64,000 nt of DNA from Pseudomonas sp. FP2196 (GCF_030687715.1 NZ_CP117445.1:2841501-2905500), one strand, 5' to 3'. Counted from the first letter of the stretch, positions 56,221 to 64,000 are shown. Notes: generated from the letters alone by a model not told the origin. Numbers and translations: made by a program.

Positions 56221-56754
56221 ATGACTATCGGCTATACCGGTGCCTGGCAAAGCAAGGCAGGTTTACTGGTTCAGGACACCGGCAGCAGAGGCAAACAGGT
56301 GTCGCAAAGTACCAAAGTAAGGCAGATGCTGACCTTGGTTGGAAACGATCCCAATGTGCTCAACATTGCTGAGATGGACAAACAAAAGCTGCACAAGAAC
56401 ATCAAGGGTTTCGATCCGGATAACGTGTCAGCGAAGCAGTTGGGCAACCTCAGTACATTTTTGCGAAGCAAAGGTCTTATTTCCGATCTGACCGCAATGA
56501 CCTTGCTCAATGCGGGTGACAAGTTTGATCGTTTCGGGGTGCAGAAAGACCCGGATGCGAAGTTCAGTGCGCTGGAATACTTCGCCACGCAACTGGATAC
56601 CATTCAGACCAACGCCATCAGGGGCGACAAATACGCCAATGGTTTGATCCCCGAGTACAAAAAAGCCATTTATGTGCTGCAGAACCTGAAGACCTACGGC
56701 ATGGGCAACGGTACGACTCCGCCAACCGACAAAGGCGTCAGATCCAGGGTTTGA
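56221..56754 (+). CDS. hypothetical protein, 177 residues
   Basis: The ATG at 56221 has a strong ribosome-binding site (AAGGAGCT), so I start here and not at 56131. There is no signal peptide or membrane helix. The protein looks soluble, with helical stretches (VRQMLTLVG; LSTFLRSKGLISDLTAMTLL; EYKKAIYVLQNLKTYG), and is weakly basic. I do not recognise its family. It converges on the LuxC/LuxE-like operon and shares its terminator. A link to that operon is possible only by position. Confidence 0.7.
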   Translation: MTIGYTGAWQSKAGLLVQDTGSRGKQVSQSTKVRQMLTLVGNDPNVLNIAEMDKQKLHKNIKGFDPDNVSAKQLGNLSTFLRSKGLISDLTAMTLLNAGDKFDRFGVQKDPDAKFSALEYFATQLDTIQTNAIRGDKYANGLIPEYKKAIYVLQNLKTYGMGNGTTPPTDKGVRSRV

Positions 56755-56761
56755 GCCCAAG

Positions 56762-56795
56762 AGATTGGCCCGCTCGAATGTGAGCGGGCCAATCT
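56762..56795. terminator. bidirectional intrinsic terminator
   Basis: AGATTGGCCCGCTC (56762-56775) and GAGCGGGCCAATCT (56782-56795) form a perfect 14-base-pair stem with a 6-base loop (GAATGT). AA precedes and TT follows it, so it can act in both directions: for the hypothetical gene from the left and for the five-gene operon from the right. The stem ends one base short of the GNAT stop codon at 56797-56799. Confidence 0.9.
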
Positions 56796-56796
56796 T

Positions 56797-57720
56797 TCAG
56801 GTCGAGCAAACTTCGATTTTGCGCTGAACCTCATCATGCAGATGCTGCATGCGTGGGCAATGCAGTTCCAGCGCGCGTTGTCGCACGCCACGGTGAAACA
56901 GCGCGATCCAGTTCCCGTCTCTGCCGTCAACGGGTGCCAGCCCGGTAAATACAAATCCAATGGCCGCCAGTCTGTCCAGGTCGCGGGCAAAGTGCTGCGA
57001 CAGTCCGAGCCGAATAGAAATCAACCAATGCTGCGGCAGTTGCTGTATCTGTTTGATCAGGCCGGGGGCTAATTCCTTGATTCGCATGTCATGCCGATTG
57101 GCGTGTTGTTCAAGTTGAATCGCCGGGCCACGCCATTGAGTCATTTGCGCCTGTGTACCGAATACCCGACACAGATGCTGCATGAAGGCCCGGCAACTGG
57201 CCGGCCAGGTCTGCCTGGGCAAAGGGCGTTGATAGCCGTCGATGACGCGACAGCCCAGGACAATCGATTCAGGCGCCGGGCAACCGAACGGTGAGGGCAC
57301 GTAATCCGGCAACAGTCCGGTGTTGTGGAAGCCGAGGTTGGTCGCCATGCGCTGCGTGTACGGATGATGGGTCACCTGTTTGATGGATACGTCGTGACAG
57401 CCAAGCGCTTGTGCGTGCGCCAGCAGTTGCTGGCCCAGGCGTGTGGCGATGTTTTGCCCGCGGGTATCAGGATGCACCGCGCTCAATGCCAGCTCGGCGG
57501 TTTGCGAGTTGGTGTCGCGAAACAGCGTGGCATGGCCGCGAATCTGCTGCCCGACCACCGCGACAAGCGAGTGCCAGCGCTTGTCGGCGTGGTTCTGGCT
57601 GATCAGATGCGGCAGGTACACATGGGGCTGCACGTAATGGTCGCCATAGACCTGCCGGAAAAGTTGGCTGACGGCCGTCGCATCGGTTTCGCGATAGTTA
57701 CGCAGGATCAACTGTTCCAT
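56797..57720 (-). CDS. GNAT-family N-acyltransferase with C-terminal extension
   Basis: 307 residues. The GNAT acyl-CoA-binding region is AELALSAVHPDTRGQNIATRLGQQLL (about 76-101). The domain ends near 160, and about 145 further residues follow with no recognised motif, which is long for this fold. The ATG at 57720 has AAGGAG seven bases upstream, inside the end of the adenylating-enzyme gene (23-base overlap). It is the last gene of the operon. It could transfer an acetyl or fatty acyl group to an amine, perhaps the last step of the pathway. Confidence 0.8.
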   Translation of the reverse strand: MEQLILRNYRETDATAVSQLFRQVYGDHYVQPHVYLPHLISQNHADKRWHSLVAVVGQQIRGHATLFRDTNSQTAELALSAVHPDTRGQNIATRLGQQLLAHAQALGCHDVSIKQVTHHPYTQRMATNLGFHNTGLLPDYVPSPFGCPAPESIVLGCRVIDGYQRPLPRQTWPASCRAFMQHLCRVFGTQAQMTQWRGPAIQLEQHANRHDMRIKELAPGLIKQIQQLPQHWLISIRLGLSQHFARDLDRLAAIGFVFTGLAPVDGRDGNWIALFHRGVRQRALELHCPRMQHLHDEVQRKIEVCST

Positions 57721-59008
57721 CGATCAACTCCTTGTCGTTGTATTCGTAACGGCGCAGATCCAGCACGCGCAGGCATTTGCCCGAGCGGGGATGGCGTGGC
57801 AGATCTTCAAGTGTGCAGCAGCGCACGTGCAGATCCAGAAGTTGGTCTGCCTGCAGTTGCGTGATCAACGGGTACAACTCGATAAGCCCGGCCTCCAGCC
57901 CCAGGTTGACCTCGGCCATGGTGGTGGATTGCGCGGTTGCCACCCATTTGAGGCTCAATACGTCTTTGTGCGCGACCTGTTCTATGACCAGTTGCCAGTC
58001 ATCACTGGCGGCGGTGCGTCGAACCAGTTCGGCGAGCTCATCAGGAATCAGCGACAAAATACCCACCCGTACCCGTTGGCTGTTCGCGCTGCGGCCCTTG
58101 AGTGCGAATTTGCGCTGCGCAGTGCCGGCGGGTTCACGCCAACAGGCGCGGTCGCCAACCGGGTAACGAATCAGCGGCATCAAGCGCCGGTTGACGTTGG
58201 TGATCACCAACAAGCCGGCGTGATCGCACGCCTCGATGACCTCACCTGACTGCTCGTCGATGATCTCCAGAAGGGCGTGACTGTCATGCATGCGATGTTC
58301 GCCGTCGGCACAGTCGCTATGGTTTGCGCCGATGAAGCCGGCATCGACGCTGGCGTAGCCTATGGAGCTGATGCGCGCATTGGGAAACGCCCGGTTGAGG
58401 AGGTGGCGCTGTGAAGCAAACAGGCTTTCTCCACCATAGAGCAGGGTATCAACGCCGGGCAGTGTCTGCGCCCGATGCTTGAGCCAGCTCGCAAAGGTCA
58501 GCAGGTGTGCGGGCAAGCCCGCCAGCACATTGATCCGATTCTGCGTGATCGCTTCGGCCAGAACGGCCGAATCGACGTCGCCAGTGAATGGAAACTCGGT
58601 GATGTTTTCAGCGACATTTGCCAGGGAGTCGTGGATGAACAGGAAACTGGCGTAGAGATCACCTGCAAAGAACAGGTTGGCCACTCGGTCACCGGATTTG
58701 AATTGCCAATTCAGGCTGCTACCGAACTCACGCACCAACCGGCGCCATTCATCCCGGGTATACACCGACAGTTTGCCGGCACTGTTTGAACCGCCGGTTT
58801 TAAATACCAGTGCCTGTTCTACCGATCCTGTCAGAACCGGCCAATGACTGAGGATCTGACTGTCGCTCCAATATTCAACCGGATCAATCAGTGGTAGTTG
58901 TGTGAGCGATGTAATTGCGTCGGGAATATCAGCCAAGTGTTTCCCATAGTAGTGCGAGTGATGGCGAGCAAACGTTATCAACTCGTTTACGCAGTCAGTT
59001 GTTTTCAC
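57698..59008 (-). CDS. adenylating enzyme of PaaK/CapK/F390-synthetase type
   Basis: 436 residues from a GTG at 59008 (AAGAGA five bases upstream). A TTG at 59026 lies further upstream in the same frame, without a good site. The protein shows the ANL pattern of the phenylacetate-CoA-ligase branch: a P-loop-like FKTGGSNSAGK (near residue 70), GYASVDAG (adenine pocket), RYPVGD (acceptor Asp) and a C-terminal PRSGKCLRVLD, whose Lys fits the catalytic A10 position. It should activate a carboxylic acid as an AMP ester. It is the second adenylating unit in the operon. The end overlaps the GNAT gene by 23 bases. Confidence 0.8.
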   Translation of the reverse strand: MKTTDCVNELITFARHHSHYYGKHLADIPDAITSLTQLPLIDPVEYWSDSQILSHWPVLTGSVEQALVFKTGGSNSAGKLSVYTRDEWRRLVREFGSSLNWQFKSGDRVANLFFAGDLYASFLFIHDSLANVAENITEFPFTGDVDSAVLAEAITQNRINVLAGLPAHLLTFASWLKHRAQTLPGVDTLLYGGESLFASQRHLLNRAFPNARISSIGYASVDAGFIGANHSDCADGEHRMHDSHALLEIIDEQSGEVIEACDHAGLLVITNVNRRLMPLIRYPVGDRACWREPAGTAQRKFALKGRSANSQRVRVGILSLIPDELAELVRRTAASDDWQLVIEQVAHKDVLSLKWVATAQSTTMAEVNLGLEAGLIELYPLITQLQADQLLDLHVRCCTLEDLPRHPRSGKCLRVLDLRRYEYNDKELIDGTVDPA

Positions 59009-59052
59009 AGCGTTCTCTTTTTTCAATAAAGGGCTAATCGAATTCGTGGTTT

Positions 59053-61458
59053 TTATTTACGTCGCGAATCAATCAATAGCGGGGTTTTGCCGCTGTGTTT
59101 GTTTCGAGTGAAGTTTTGCGTGGCGCAGACCTCAACTTCCAGAACCAACAGAGCGGTTTCAATAACGGTCGTCAGCGTCGGGTAATTTGCCAACCGGGCC
59201 CGGACTTCCTGGGCGTTGAGCTCGCTGCGCAGCTGCATGCGCTCGAGGCCGTCGGGCGCATGATCGAGCAGCAGTTGAAACGGTACTTGCAGGTGCGACG
59301 CCAATTCGCTCAATGAAATGAAGTCGGTGCCGATGCGGATCAGCTTGCCGTGACGTTGCAGCAGTTCGAAGCGCGGTGAGGTCAGTCCGCAGGCGCAGGG
59401 GCCGGACAACCAGCGTCCGCTGTCACCGACGTCGTACCGCTGAACGTGCTGCCCTTCCCGTGCGATGGAGGTGAACAGCAGTCGGCCGATTTCATCGCCA
59501 GCGACGGGTCGATCATCGTCGAACGCAACGATTTCCAGCTGCTGGGTGTCGGTCATCAGATGGAACACGCCATCGCCTGTCGCTTGGCAGGCGTGACCAA
59601 GAGGGCCGGCGTCGACGCTGCCGTAGATCGCCGAGCGGATGCTGGACACGCCGCAACTGCGCAGCAGTGCCCGGCTCTGTTCGCTCAGGTGCTCGCCGCC
59701 GAGATACACCTTGTCGATCCCGCCATAGGCTTGCAGTCGTTGCCGTTCGTTGAGGAACAGGCGGTGCAGGGTACTTGGCATACCCATCAGTACGGTCACG
59801 CGCTGATCGACGATCAGTCGGGCGATTTCACGGTAATCATCGTCGGTCGGGGCACCCATGGGCAGGTGCGTGATGTCGAGCAGTTCGAGCACTTTCGCAA
59901 AGCTCAGGAAGCCACCGTACAGCCCGCCGCAGAAGAACAGATTCATTACCCGATCCCGCGATGGGTCGAGGCCAGCGGCGAACAAACCGTCGGCGGTTGC
60001 GCGCATCTGTCGCTGGAAATCGCGATGGCTGTAACCCGACAAAGCCGGTGTACCGCTGCTGCCTCCCGAACGGAAATACAACTGGGCTTGTGCGTTGATC
60101 GGCTGGGCGATGAACGCGTCTTTGTTCATGATCGGCTGGCCGGGCAGCAACACGGGCGTTGGCGTCCGGTCGAGGGTGACATGGTTTGCCAGCACTGCGG
60201 CAGGCAAGCTGACAGACACGCGCCGGCTAAGCCGTTGCAATGCATAGACACCATCGTGCGGCTCGCCGTCATAGCCATCGTGGATGCCGTCGATTGGCGC
60301 GATACGTGTCACACCGGCAGACATCAGCGTCCGGGCCAGTTCGCCGATGTGCGAGTCGGCGCACAGCAGGGCACAGCTTTGCAGGACATTACGCCATGGC
60401 AGCAGAGAGGCTGTGATCAGCGCTCGGGGCACGGGATGCAGCAGCACACTGCGAAACAATGGCGAAGGACCGAGTTGGCGCTCATGCGCCCAGATTACCC
60501 GCCAGCCTGGTGCGCTCCAGACATGGCCGGTTTGATCGGCAAAACTTTGCGCCAGCCGGGACATTTGCATGTGCGTGGTGATTTGCGACGCCTCTTGAGG
60601 TGTGGGCAGCAGCGCCGGCCATTGCCCGCTGCGCCGTTCGAAAGCCGCAGCCAGGCGTTCACCGATGTCGCGCAGCACTGCCGGGTCGTCGCTGTCCACC
60701 AACACCCATTGCGGGCTTGAGCAGGCCTGCTGATCCAGCCGACAGACTTCATCCGCCACAGCGTCCAATGCCTGCGACGTGGCGGCATCGACTGTCAGGT
60801 AGACGAAGCTGATGCGGTGTCCCCAATCGATCCAGCGGCAGCCCGCTGGAATCTGTTGACGAATCGCTTGCAGGGCCGATTCACCGCCCCAGGCCGCGAC
60901 ACCGTTGGCGCGTTGGCACAATCGGCCAATCTGCGCAGTGCCGACCGGCAATACGGCCACGTAACCGGCGAGTTGTCCGCTCGGGTCGCATTGCAGCAAA
61001 GCGTCGAGCAGTCGGGCGGTCAGATGCTGATCGCTGCTGCTGGGGCGCAACCAATTGACGTTGCCCGCCAGCAGACTTTCCAGTACCGCGCAGAATGCCA
61101 GCAGCGGCGCGTTACCCGGGGTGATGTGCACCACCAACCCCAGCGGACTCCAGCATTCGAAGCGCGCTTGCCGATAATCGATCCGCCGCAAAGAGTCGGG
61201 TTGCGTGCCGAGTTCGCGTTGCAGTTTGACCTGCAATTTTTCCGCGGCGCAGAAGTCGATCAGGCTTTGTCGTTGTTCGTTATCGAATGCGAACTTGTCG
61301 GGGGTGTCGCGCAATTGCTCGGCGAAGCGTGTGGCGGCGGTCACCACCGTACTGCTTTCAAGCGGCGTACTCAGGTGCTGGGCAAGATCCTGTTGGAGGC
61401 ATTCAAGTGCGTCTTCGAAGTTGTAGGTGTCGTGCAGATGCCCATTTATCAAATACAT
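59053..61458 (-). CDS. LuxC-like acyl reductase fused to a PaaK/F390-type adenylating domain
   Basis: 801 residues from the ATG at 61458, one base after the LuxE-like stop. Residues 1 to about 400 match LuxC (acyl-CoA reductase): HITPGNAPLL (111-120), the nucleotide-binding region GNVNWLRPSSS (132-142), and QQACSSPQ with Cys246, the expected thioester-forming residue. From about 440 to 801 is an ANL domain: P-loop SGGSSGTP (464-471), YGSVDAG (612-618), RYDVGDSG (674-681) and RNKHSGKTPLL (785-795) with a candidate A10 Lys. In lux operons LuxC reduces an acyl group passed from LuxE to an aldehyde with NADPH. An extra adenylating domain in the same chain is not part of the classical enzyme. Confidence 0.85.
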   Translation of the reverse strand: MYLINGHLHDTYNFEDALECLQQDLAQHLSTPLESSTVVTAATRFAEQLRDTPDKFAFDNEQRQSLIDFCAAEKLQVKLQRELGTQPDSLRRIDYRQARFECWSPLGLVVHITPGNAPLLAFCAVLESLLAGNVNWLRPSSSDQHLTARLLDALLQCDPSGQLAGYVAVLPVGTAQIGRLCQRANGVAAWGGESALQAIRQQIPAGCRWIDWGHRISFVYLTVDAATSQALDAVADEVCRLDQQACSSPQWVLVDSDDPAVLRDIGERLAAAFERRSGQWPALLPTPQEASQITTHMQMSRLAQSFADQTGHVWSAPGWRVIWAHERQLGPSPLFRSVLLHPVPRALITASLLPWRNVLQSCALLCADSHIGELARTLMSAGVTRIAPIDGIHDGYDGEPHDGVYALQRLSRRVSVSLPAAVLANHVTLDRTPTPVLLPGQPIMNKDAFIAQPINAQAQLYFRSGGSSGTPALSGYSHRDFQRQMRATADGLFAAGLDPSRDRVMNLFFCGGLYGGFLSFAKVLELLDITHLPMGAPTDDDYREIARLIVDQRVTVLMGMPSTLHRLFLNERQRLQAYGGIDKVYLGGEHLSEQSRALLRSCGVSSIRSAIYGSVDAGPLGHACQATGDGVFHLMTDTQQLEIVAFDDDRPVAGDEIGRLLFTSIAREGQHVQRYDVGDSGRWLSGPCACGLTSPRFELLQRHGKLIRIGTDFISLSELASHLQVPFQLLLDHAPDGLERMQLRSELNAQEVRARLANYPTLTTVIETALLVLEVEVCATQNFTRNKHSGKTPLLIDSRRK

Positions 61459-61459
61459 C

Positions 61460-62590
61460 TCAGTGCCCCCCCAGCAATTCGGCTGCCGCCATCGCGCAGC
61501 TTCTGCCCGCCGTTGTACCGGCGCGGCCATGCAGTTCGAACCAGTCGTTGGCCAGTCCGCAGCCGCAACTCGCGCCGGGGTGTAGCGTGGCCAGGTCACT
61601 CATGACTACGGCATGCGCAGGGCTGGACGAGATATAGGGTGAGACAAAGCTCAGCAAACCTTTTTGACCGTAGGGCAGGAGGGATAAATCTGCCGGATTG
61701 CGAACAAATACCTTCGAATAGACCGGGACATGGAAACGGTGCTGAGAACATTCGATGTAAGGCACTGCGTGCTCGACGGCGCCGTAGCCATCGCGACAAC
61801 GGGACGTTTCAATGCCCAATTGCCGGTGGATGCGGGCATAGAGCTGTTGTCTGGGGATCTCGTCGGCGGCCTGGGTTTTCCAGCCACCACCGAAGAAGGC
61901 CAGCGAGTCTGCGGGCAATTGAATATTGCCCACGCCGGTGTCCTGCATGCGTTGCAGGGTTTGCCAGAGAAAGGCCGGAAAGCCGAGGATGCGCACCGGC
62001 AGACCTTCTTCGGCGAACGACTGCAAGGCCTGGATGACGCCGAACACGTCAAATTGATGGCCGTTACCATTGTTGCGCAGGGCGTAGACCACGCGATGGG
62101 GAGGTGCGAAACGACACAGAAACTGATCGGTGAACGAGGTCCCCAAGGTGATGTGGCCTTGCGGCTCATAACTGAGCAGCAGGTAGTTGCTCGGCGTGTC
62201 CGGGGTGTCCCAGCCGTAGTGACGAAAAATCTGCGCGACCATGAATTGAGCGGCGGCCAGGCTGCGCTCGTCATAGCGCATGCGACTTTTCTGGCCGCTG
62301 GTGCCGGAGGACGTCAATTCCAACGCATCTTCACCAACGCTGCTGAGCAGCAGTTTTTGTTTGAAGTAGTTGGCAAATATCGGCGGCAGGCGTGACCAGT
62401 CATCGAGACCCTCCAGATCGTGCGCGTCGAGTCCGTTGGCATTCAACCAATGTTCGTAGCCGGGTGTGTGCTGGCAGTGAAACCGGCTGATTTCGGTCAT
62501 GGCCTGGTTGAACAGGTCAGGCGGCACTGAATCCGCGCAATAGGGGTGTGTCAACGCGCAGAGTGCGTCACTTGAGGGTAAGTGGATCAT
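61460..62590 (-). CDS. LuxE-like acyl-protein synthetase
   Basis: 376 residues from the ATG at 62590. It shows the LuxE pattern: ELTSSGTSGQKSRM (about 93-106, ATP-binding), LGFPAFLWQTLQRM, GGGWKT, GYGAVEHAVPYIEC, and a C-terminal Cys at 365 (GRSCAMAAAELL). In Photobacterium LuxE the acyl group is held on Cys364, close to the C-terminus, so the acyl-carrying thiol seems kept. LuxE activates a fatty acid with ATP and hands it to LuxC. It lies 10 bases after the MFS gene and one base before the LuxC-like gene, so they form one transcript. Confidence 0.87.
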   Translation of the reverse strand: MIHLPSSDALCALTHPYCADSVPPDLFNQAMTEISRFHCQHTPGYEHWLNANGLDAHDLEGLDDWSRLPPIFANYFKQKLLLSSVGEDALELTSSGTSGQKSRMRYDERSLAAAQFMVAQIFRHYGWDTPDTPSNYLLLSYEPQGHITLGTSFTDQFLCRFAPPHRVVYALRNNGNGHQFDVFGVIQALQSFAEEGLPVRILGFPAFLWQTLQRMQDTGVGNIQLPADSLAFFGGGWKTQAADEIPRQQLYARIHRQLGIETSRCRDGYGAVEHAVPYIECSQHRFHVPVYSKVFVRNPADLSLLPYGQKGLLSFVSPYISSSPAHAVVMSDLATLHPGASCGCGLANDWFELHGRAGTTAGRSCAMAAAELLGGH

Positions 62591-62600
62591 TAATATTCCT

Positions 62601-63848
62601 TTATCGAATTGGAGCAGAGGCAGTTTTTGCACCATGCAAGAAACCGTGCAGCAAGGGCAGGCACAAAAGGCCGCTGAGCGCGGCACACAGGGCGAATAAT
62701 TCAAGACGAGTGCCACCGCCGATGGCGGCAATGATTGAGCCGCCAATGCCCATCACGGCAATCGAGATCATGCCGATCATGGCCGAGACCAGACCTTTGC
62801 TGTCGTCCGTGCTGAACAACGCCAGGCGATACAACGCGGCATTGCTGATGCCCAGTCCCACGGCGTATAGCGCCAGACTGCACACCACTGGCGCCAAACC
62901 GGCGCCGAGCAACGCACAGCCCATCAGCGCCAACAGGCCCAGGCAGAGCGGCCAAAGCGCCAGTCGAATCAAGCGGGGTAGCGTGTGAGTGACCAGCAAG
63001 CGGTCGAGAATCAGATTCCCGACAATCACGGCTGAGAAGATCGGGATTTGCCACAGGCCGTATTGCAGGGATGTCAGGCCCGACACCTGGATCAGCAGCA
63101 GCGGCGACAGCCCGATCCACGCGATCAGCGGCAAGCTCATCAGGCCCAGCGCCAGGCTTGCGCCAAGGAACCTGCGGTTGCCGAGCAGGGCAAGGTAGCG
63201 CTGTCGCGTCTGAGCAAGGGAAAAAGGGCGCGACGCTGGTTGGTACCCATCCCGGCGCATAACGCCTACGGTCTCCGGCATGCAGGCGTACAGCCCCAGC
63301 CAGACGGCAACGGTTATCAAACCCAGACCCAGAAACAATTCGCGCCAAGTCAACCATTCCAGCAGCAGGCTGCCGAGTAAGGGGCCCAGTAACGGTGACA
63401 GCAGCGCAACATTGCCGAGCAGAGCCATCAGGCGCACGGCATCCGCCTCGCAGAATACTTCTTGGAGCGCCGGATAACTGACCGCCACGACAAAACCCAG
63501 GCCCATGCCTTGTACAAGACGCAGCAGATTGAACGCTTCAATGCTGTTGGTGATGAATGCCGCTGAGCAGGACGCGGCGAACAGTGCGCAACCGCAAAGC
63601 AATACCGGCCGTCGACCCCATTGGTCCGACAGGGGCCCGATCAGCCATTGCAGGCAGACGCCACCCAGCAGATAAAGATTGAACGCGTTGGGAACATGAT
63701 GGGCATCCGCTTTTAATTCTGCGGTGACGTTCAACATGGCCGGCATAATCAAGTCGCTGGCCATATAGGTCAGAAGTTCAAAAACGGTGAGCGCCAGACA
63801 AAAGCCGATTAATTGTCTGGGGCCGGTTTTTATTAATGTTCTGTGCAT
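62601..63848 (-). CDS. MdfA-like MFS multidrug/proton antiporter
   Basis: 415 residues and 12 predicted helices. The first helix reads VFELLTYMASDLIMP, placing Glu24 and Asp32 eight residues apart as in E. coli MdfA (Glu26/Asp34), the proton- and substrate-binding pair. Motif A is GPLSDQWGRRPVLL. The ATG at 63848 sits six bases after AGGG; the ATG at 63854 directly touches that site and is less likely. As the first gene of the LuxE/LuxC-like operon it is likely to export the product or give self-protection. Confidence 0.87.
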   Translation of the reverse strand: MHRTLIKTGPRQLIGFCLALTVFELLTYMASDLIMPAMLNVTAELKADAHHVPNAFNLYLLGGVCLQWLIGPLSDQWGRRPVLLCGCALFAASCSAAFITNSIEAFNLLRLVQGMGLGFVVAVSYPALQEVFCEADAVRLMALLGNVALLSPLLGPLLGSLLLEWLTWRELFLGLGLITVAVWLGLYACMPETVGVMRRDGYQPASRPFSLAQTRQRYLALLGNRRFLGASLALGLMSLPLIAWIGLSPLLLIQVSGLTSLQYGLWQIPIFSAVIVGNLILDRLLVTHTLPRLIRLALWPLCLGLLALMGCALLGAGLAPVVCSLALYAVGLGISNAALYRLALFSTDDSKGLVSAMIGMISIAVMGIGGSIIAAIGGGTRLELFALCAALSGLLCLPLLHGFLHGAKTASAPIR

Positions 63849-63925
63849 GGACATCCCTGTTTAAAGTCTCGAAAGAGTTGCCAGAGACTAGATGCAGATG
63901 TTCGCGTCGCCTAACGCTTTGCTGA

Positions 63926-63970
63926 GACATTAAATGTCCAATGCTTTCAGGTTGTTTAATGGATCCAATG
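63926..63970 (-). promoter_or_regulatory. possible operator/promoter region of the LuxC/LuxE-like operon
   Basis: Upstream of the MFS gene there is a palindrome GACATTAAATGTC (63926-63938) and two direct copies of TCCAATG (63937-63943 and 63964-63970), the second in TTAATGGATCCAATG, 27 bases apart. The stretch is AT-rich compared with its surroundings. Such spacing could be a regulator site. No regulator gene is within the window on this side, and the window ends at 64000. Confidence 0.35.
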
Positions 63971-64000
63971 TTTCCGTAGTGCAGGAAGTTGCCGGCGGCT

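Noticed and set aside
56797..63848. Whether the LuxC/LuxE operon is a bioluminescence (lux) operon
   Set aside because: No luxA, luxB, luxD or luxG is in the window, and the extra ANL and GNAT genes do not belong to lux operons.
1..64000. CRISPR arrays, tRNA or rRNA genes, insertion sequences, prophage genes
   Set aside because: The only short repeats are REP palindromes, with no regular spacer array. No cloverleaf with a conserved T-loop, transposase or integrase was noticed.

Overview
The window is a stretch of a Pseudomonas chromosome, most likely of the P. fluorescens group. The grounds are the high GC content, many intergenic REP-type palindromes of the GTAGGAG/GTGGGAG kind, a MuxABC-OpmB type efflux operon with two RND pumps, a TreS-maltokinase fusion inside a GlgE pathway, and small Pseudomonas families such as DUF3203. 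I saw no rRNA, tRNA, CRISPR array, transposase, integrase or phage gene.

Region 1 (1-21.8 kb) is ordinary chromosome. It holds a membrane-anchored octahaem cytochrome with TPRs, a DUF3313 lipoprotein, a YCII/DGPF protein, thiol peroxidase (tpx), the muxABC-opmB efflux operon, an MHYT-GGDEF-EAL cyclic-di-GMP protein, an SDR oxidoreductase, a MocR-type regulator, a CcoG ferredoxin, a DUF3203 protein and an MgtC-like protein.

Region 2 (21.8-50.7 kb) is a large alpha-glucan and trehalose locus in two opposing arms. The plus arm is glgE, treS-mak, glgB, with a possible AlgU-type promoter ahead of glgE. The minus arm is glgA, treZ, malQ, treY, DUF2934, then glgX. Together they can turn trehalose into maltose, maltose-1-phosphate and branched glucan, debranch it, and release trehalose again. 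No glgC is present in the window. Directly behind glgX, with stop/start overlaps, comes a module of an atypical acyl-CoA-dehydrogenase-fold protein, a PIG-L deacetylase, a NodS-like methyltransferase and a GT2 glycosyltransferase. After a 157-base gap there is a second PIG-L whose catalytic Asp is replaced by Gly. Two autotransporters (one nearly without passenger) and an EEP-family phosphodiesterase lie between the arms.

Region 3 (50.7-56.8 kb) holds a 2-hydroxyacid dehydrogenase with an exported alpha/beta hydrolase, a YqaA/DUF411 pair, a methyl-accepting chemotaxis protein and an unrecognised 177-residue protein.

Region 4 (56.8-63.9 kb) is the most unusual part. It is a compact five-gene minus-strand operon: an MdfA-like MFS exporter, a LuxE-like acyl-protein synthetase, a LuxC-like reductase fused to a PaaK/F390-type adenylating domain, a second stand-alone adenylating enzyme, and a GNAT protein with a long C-terminal extension. 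It ends at a strong bidirectional terminator. No luciferase (luxAB) or luxD is present, so this looks like a fatty-acid-reductase-style pathway used for a small secreted product rather than for light. I know of no described system with this gene set, and its product cannot be read from the sequence.
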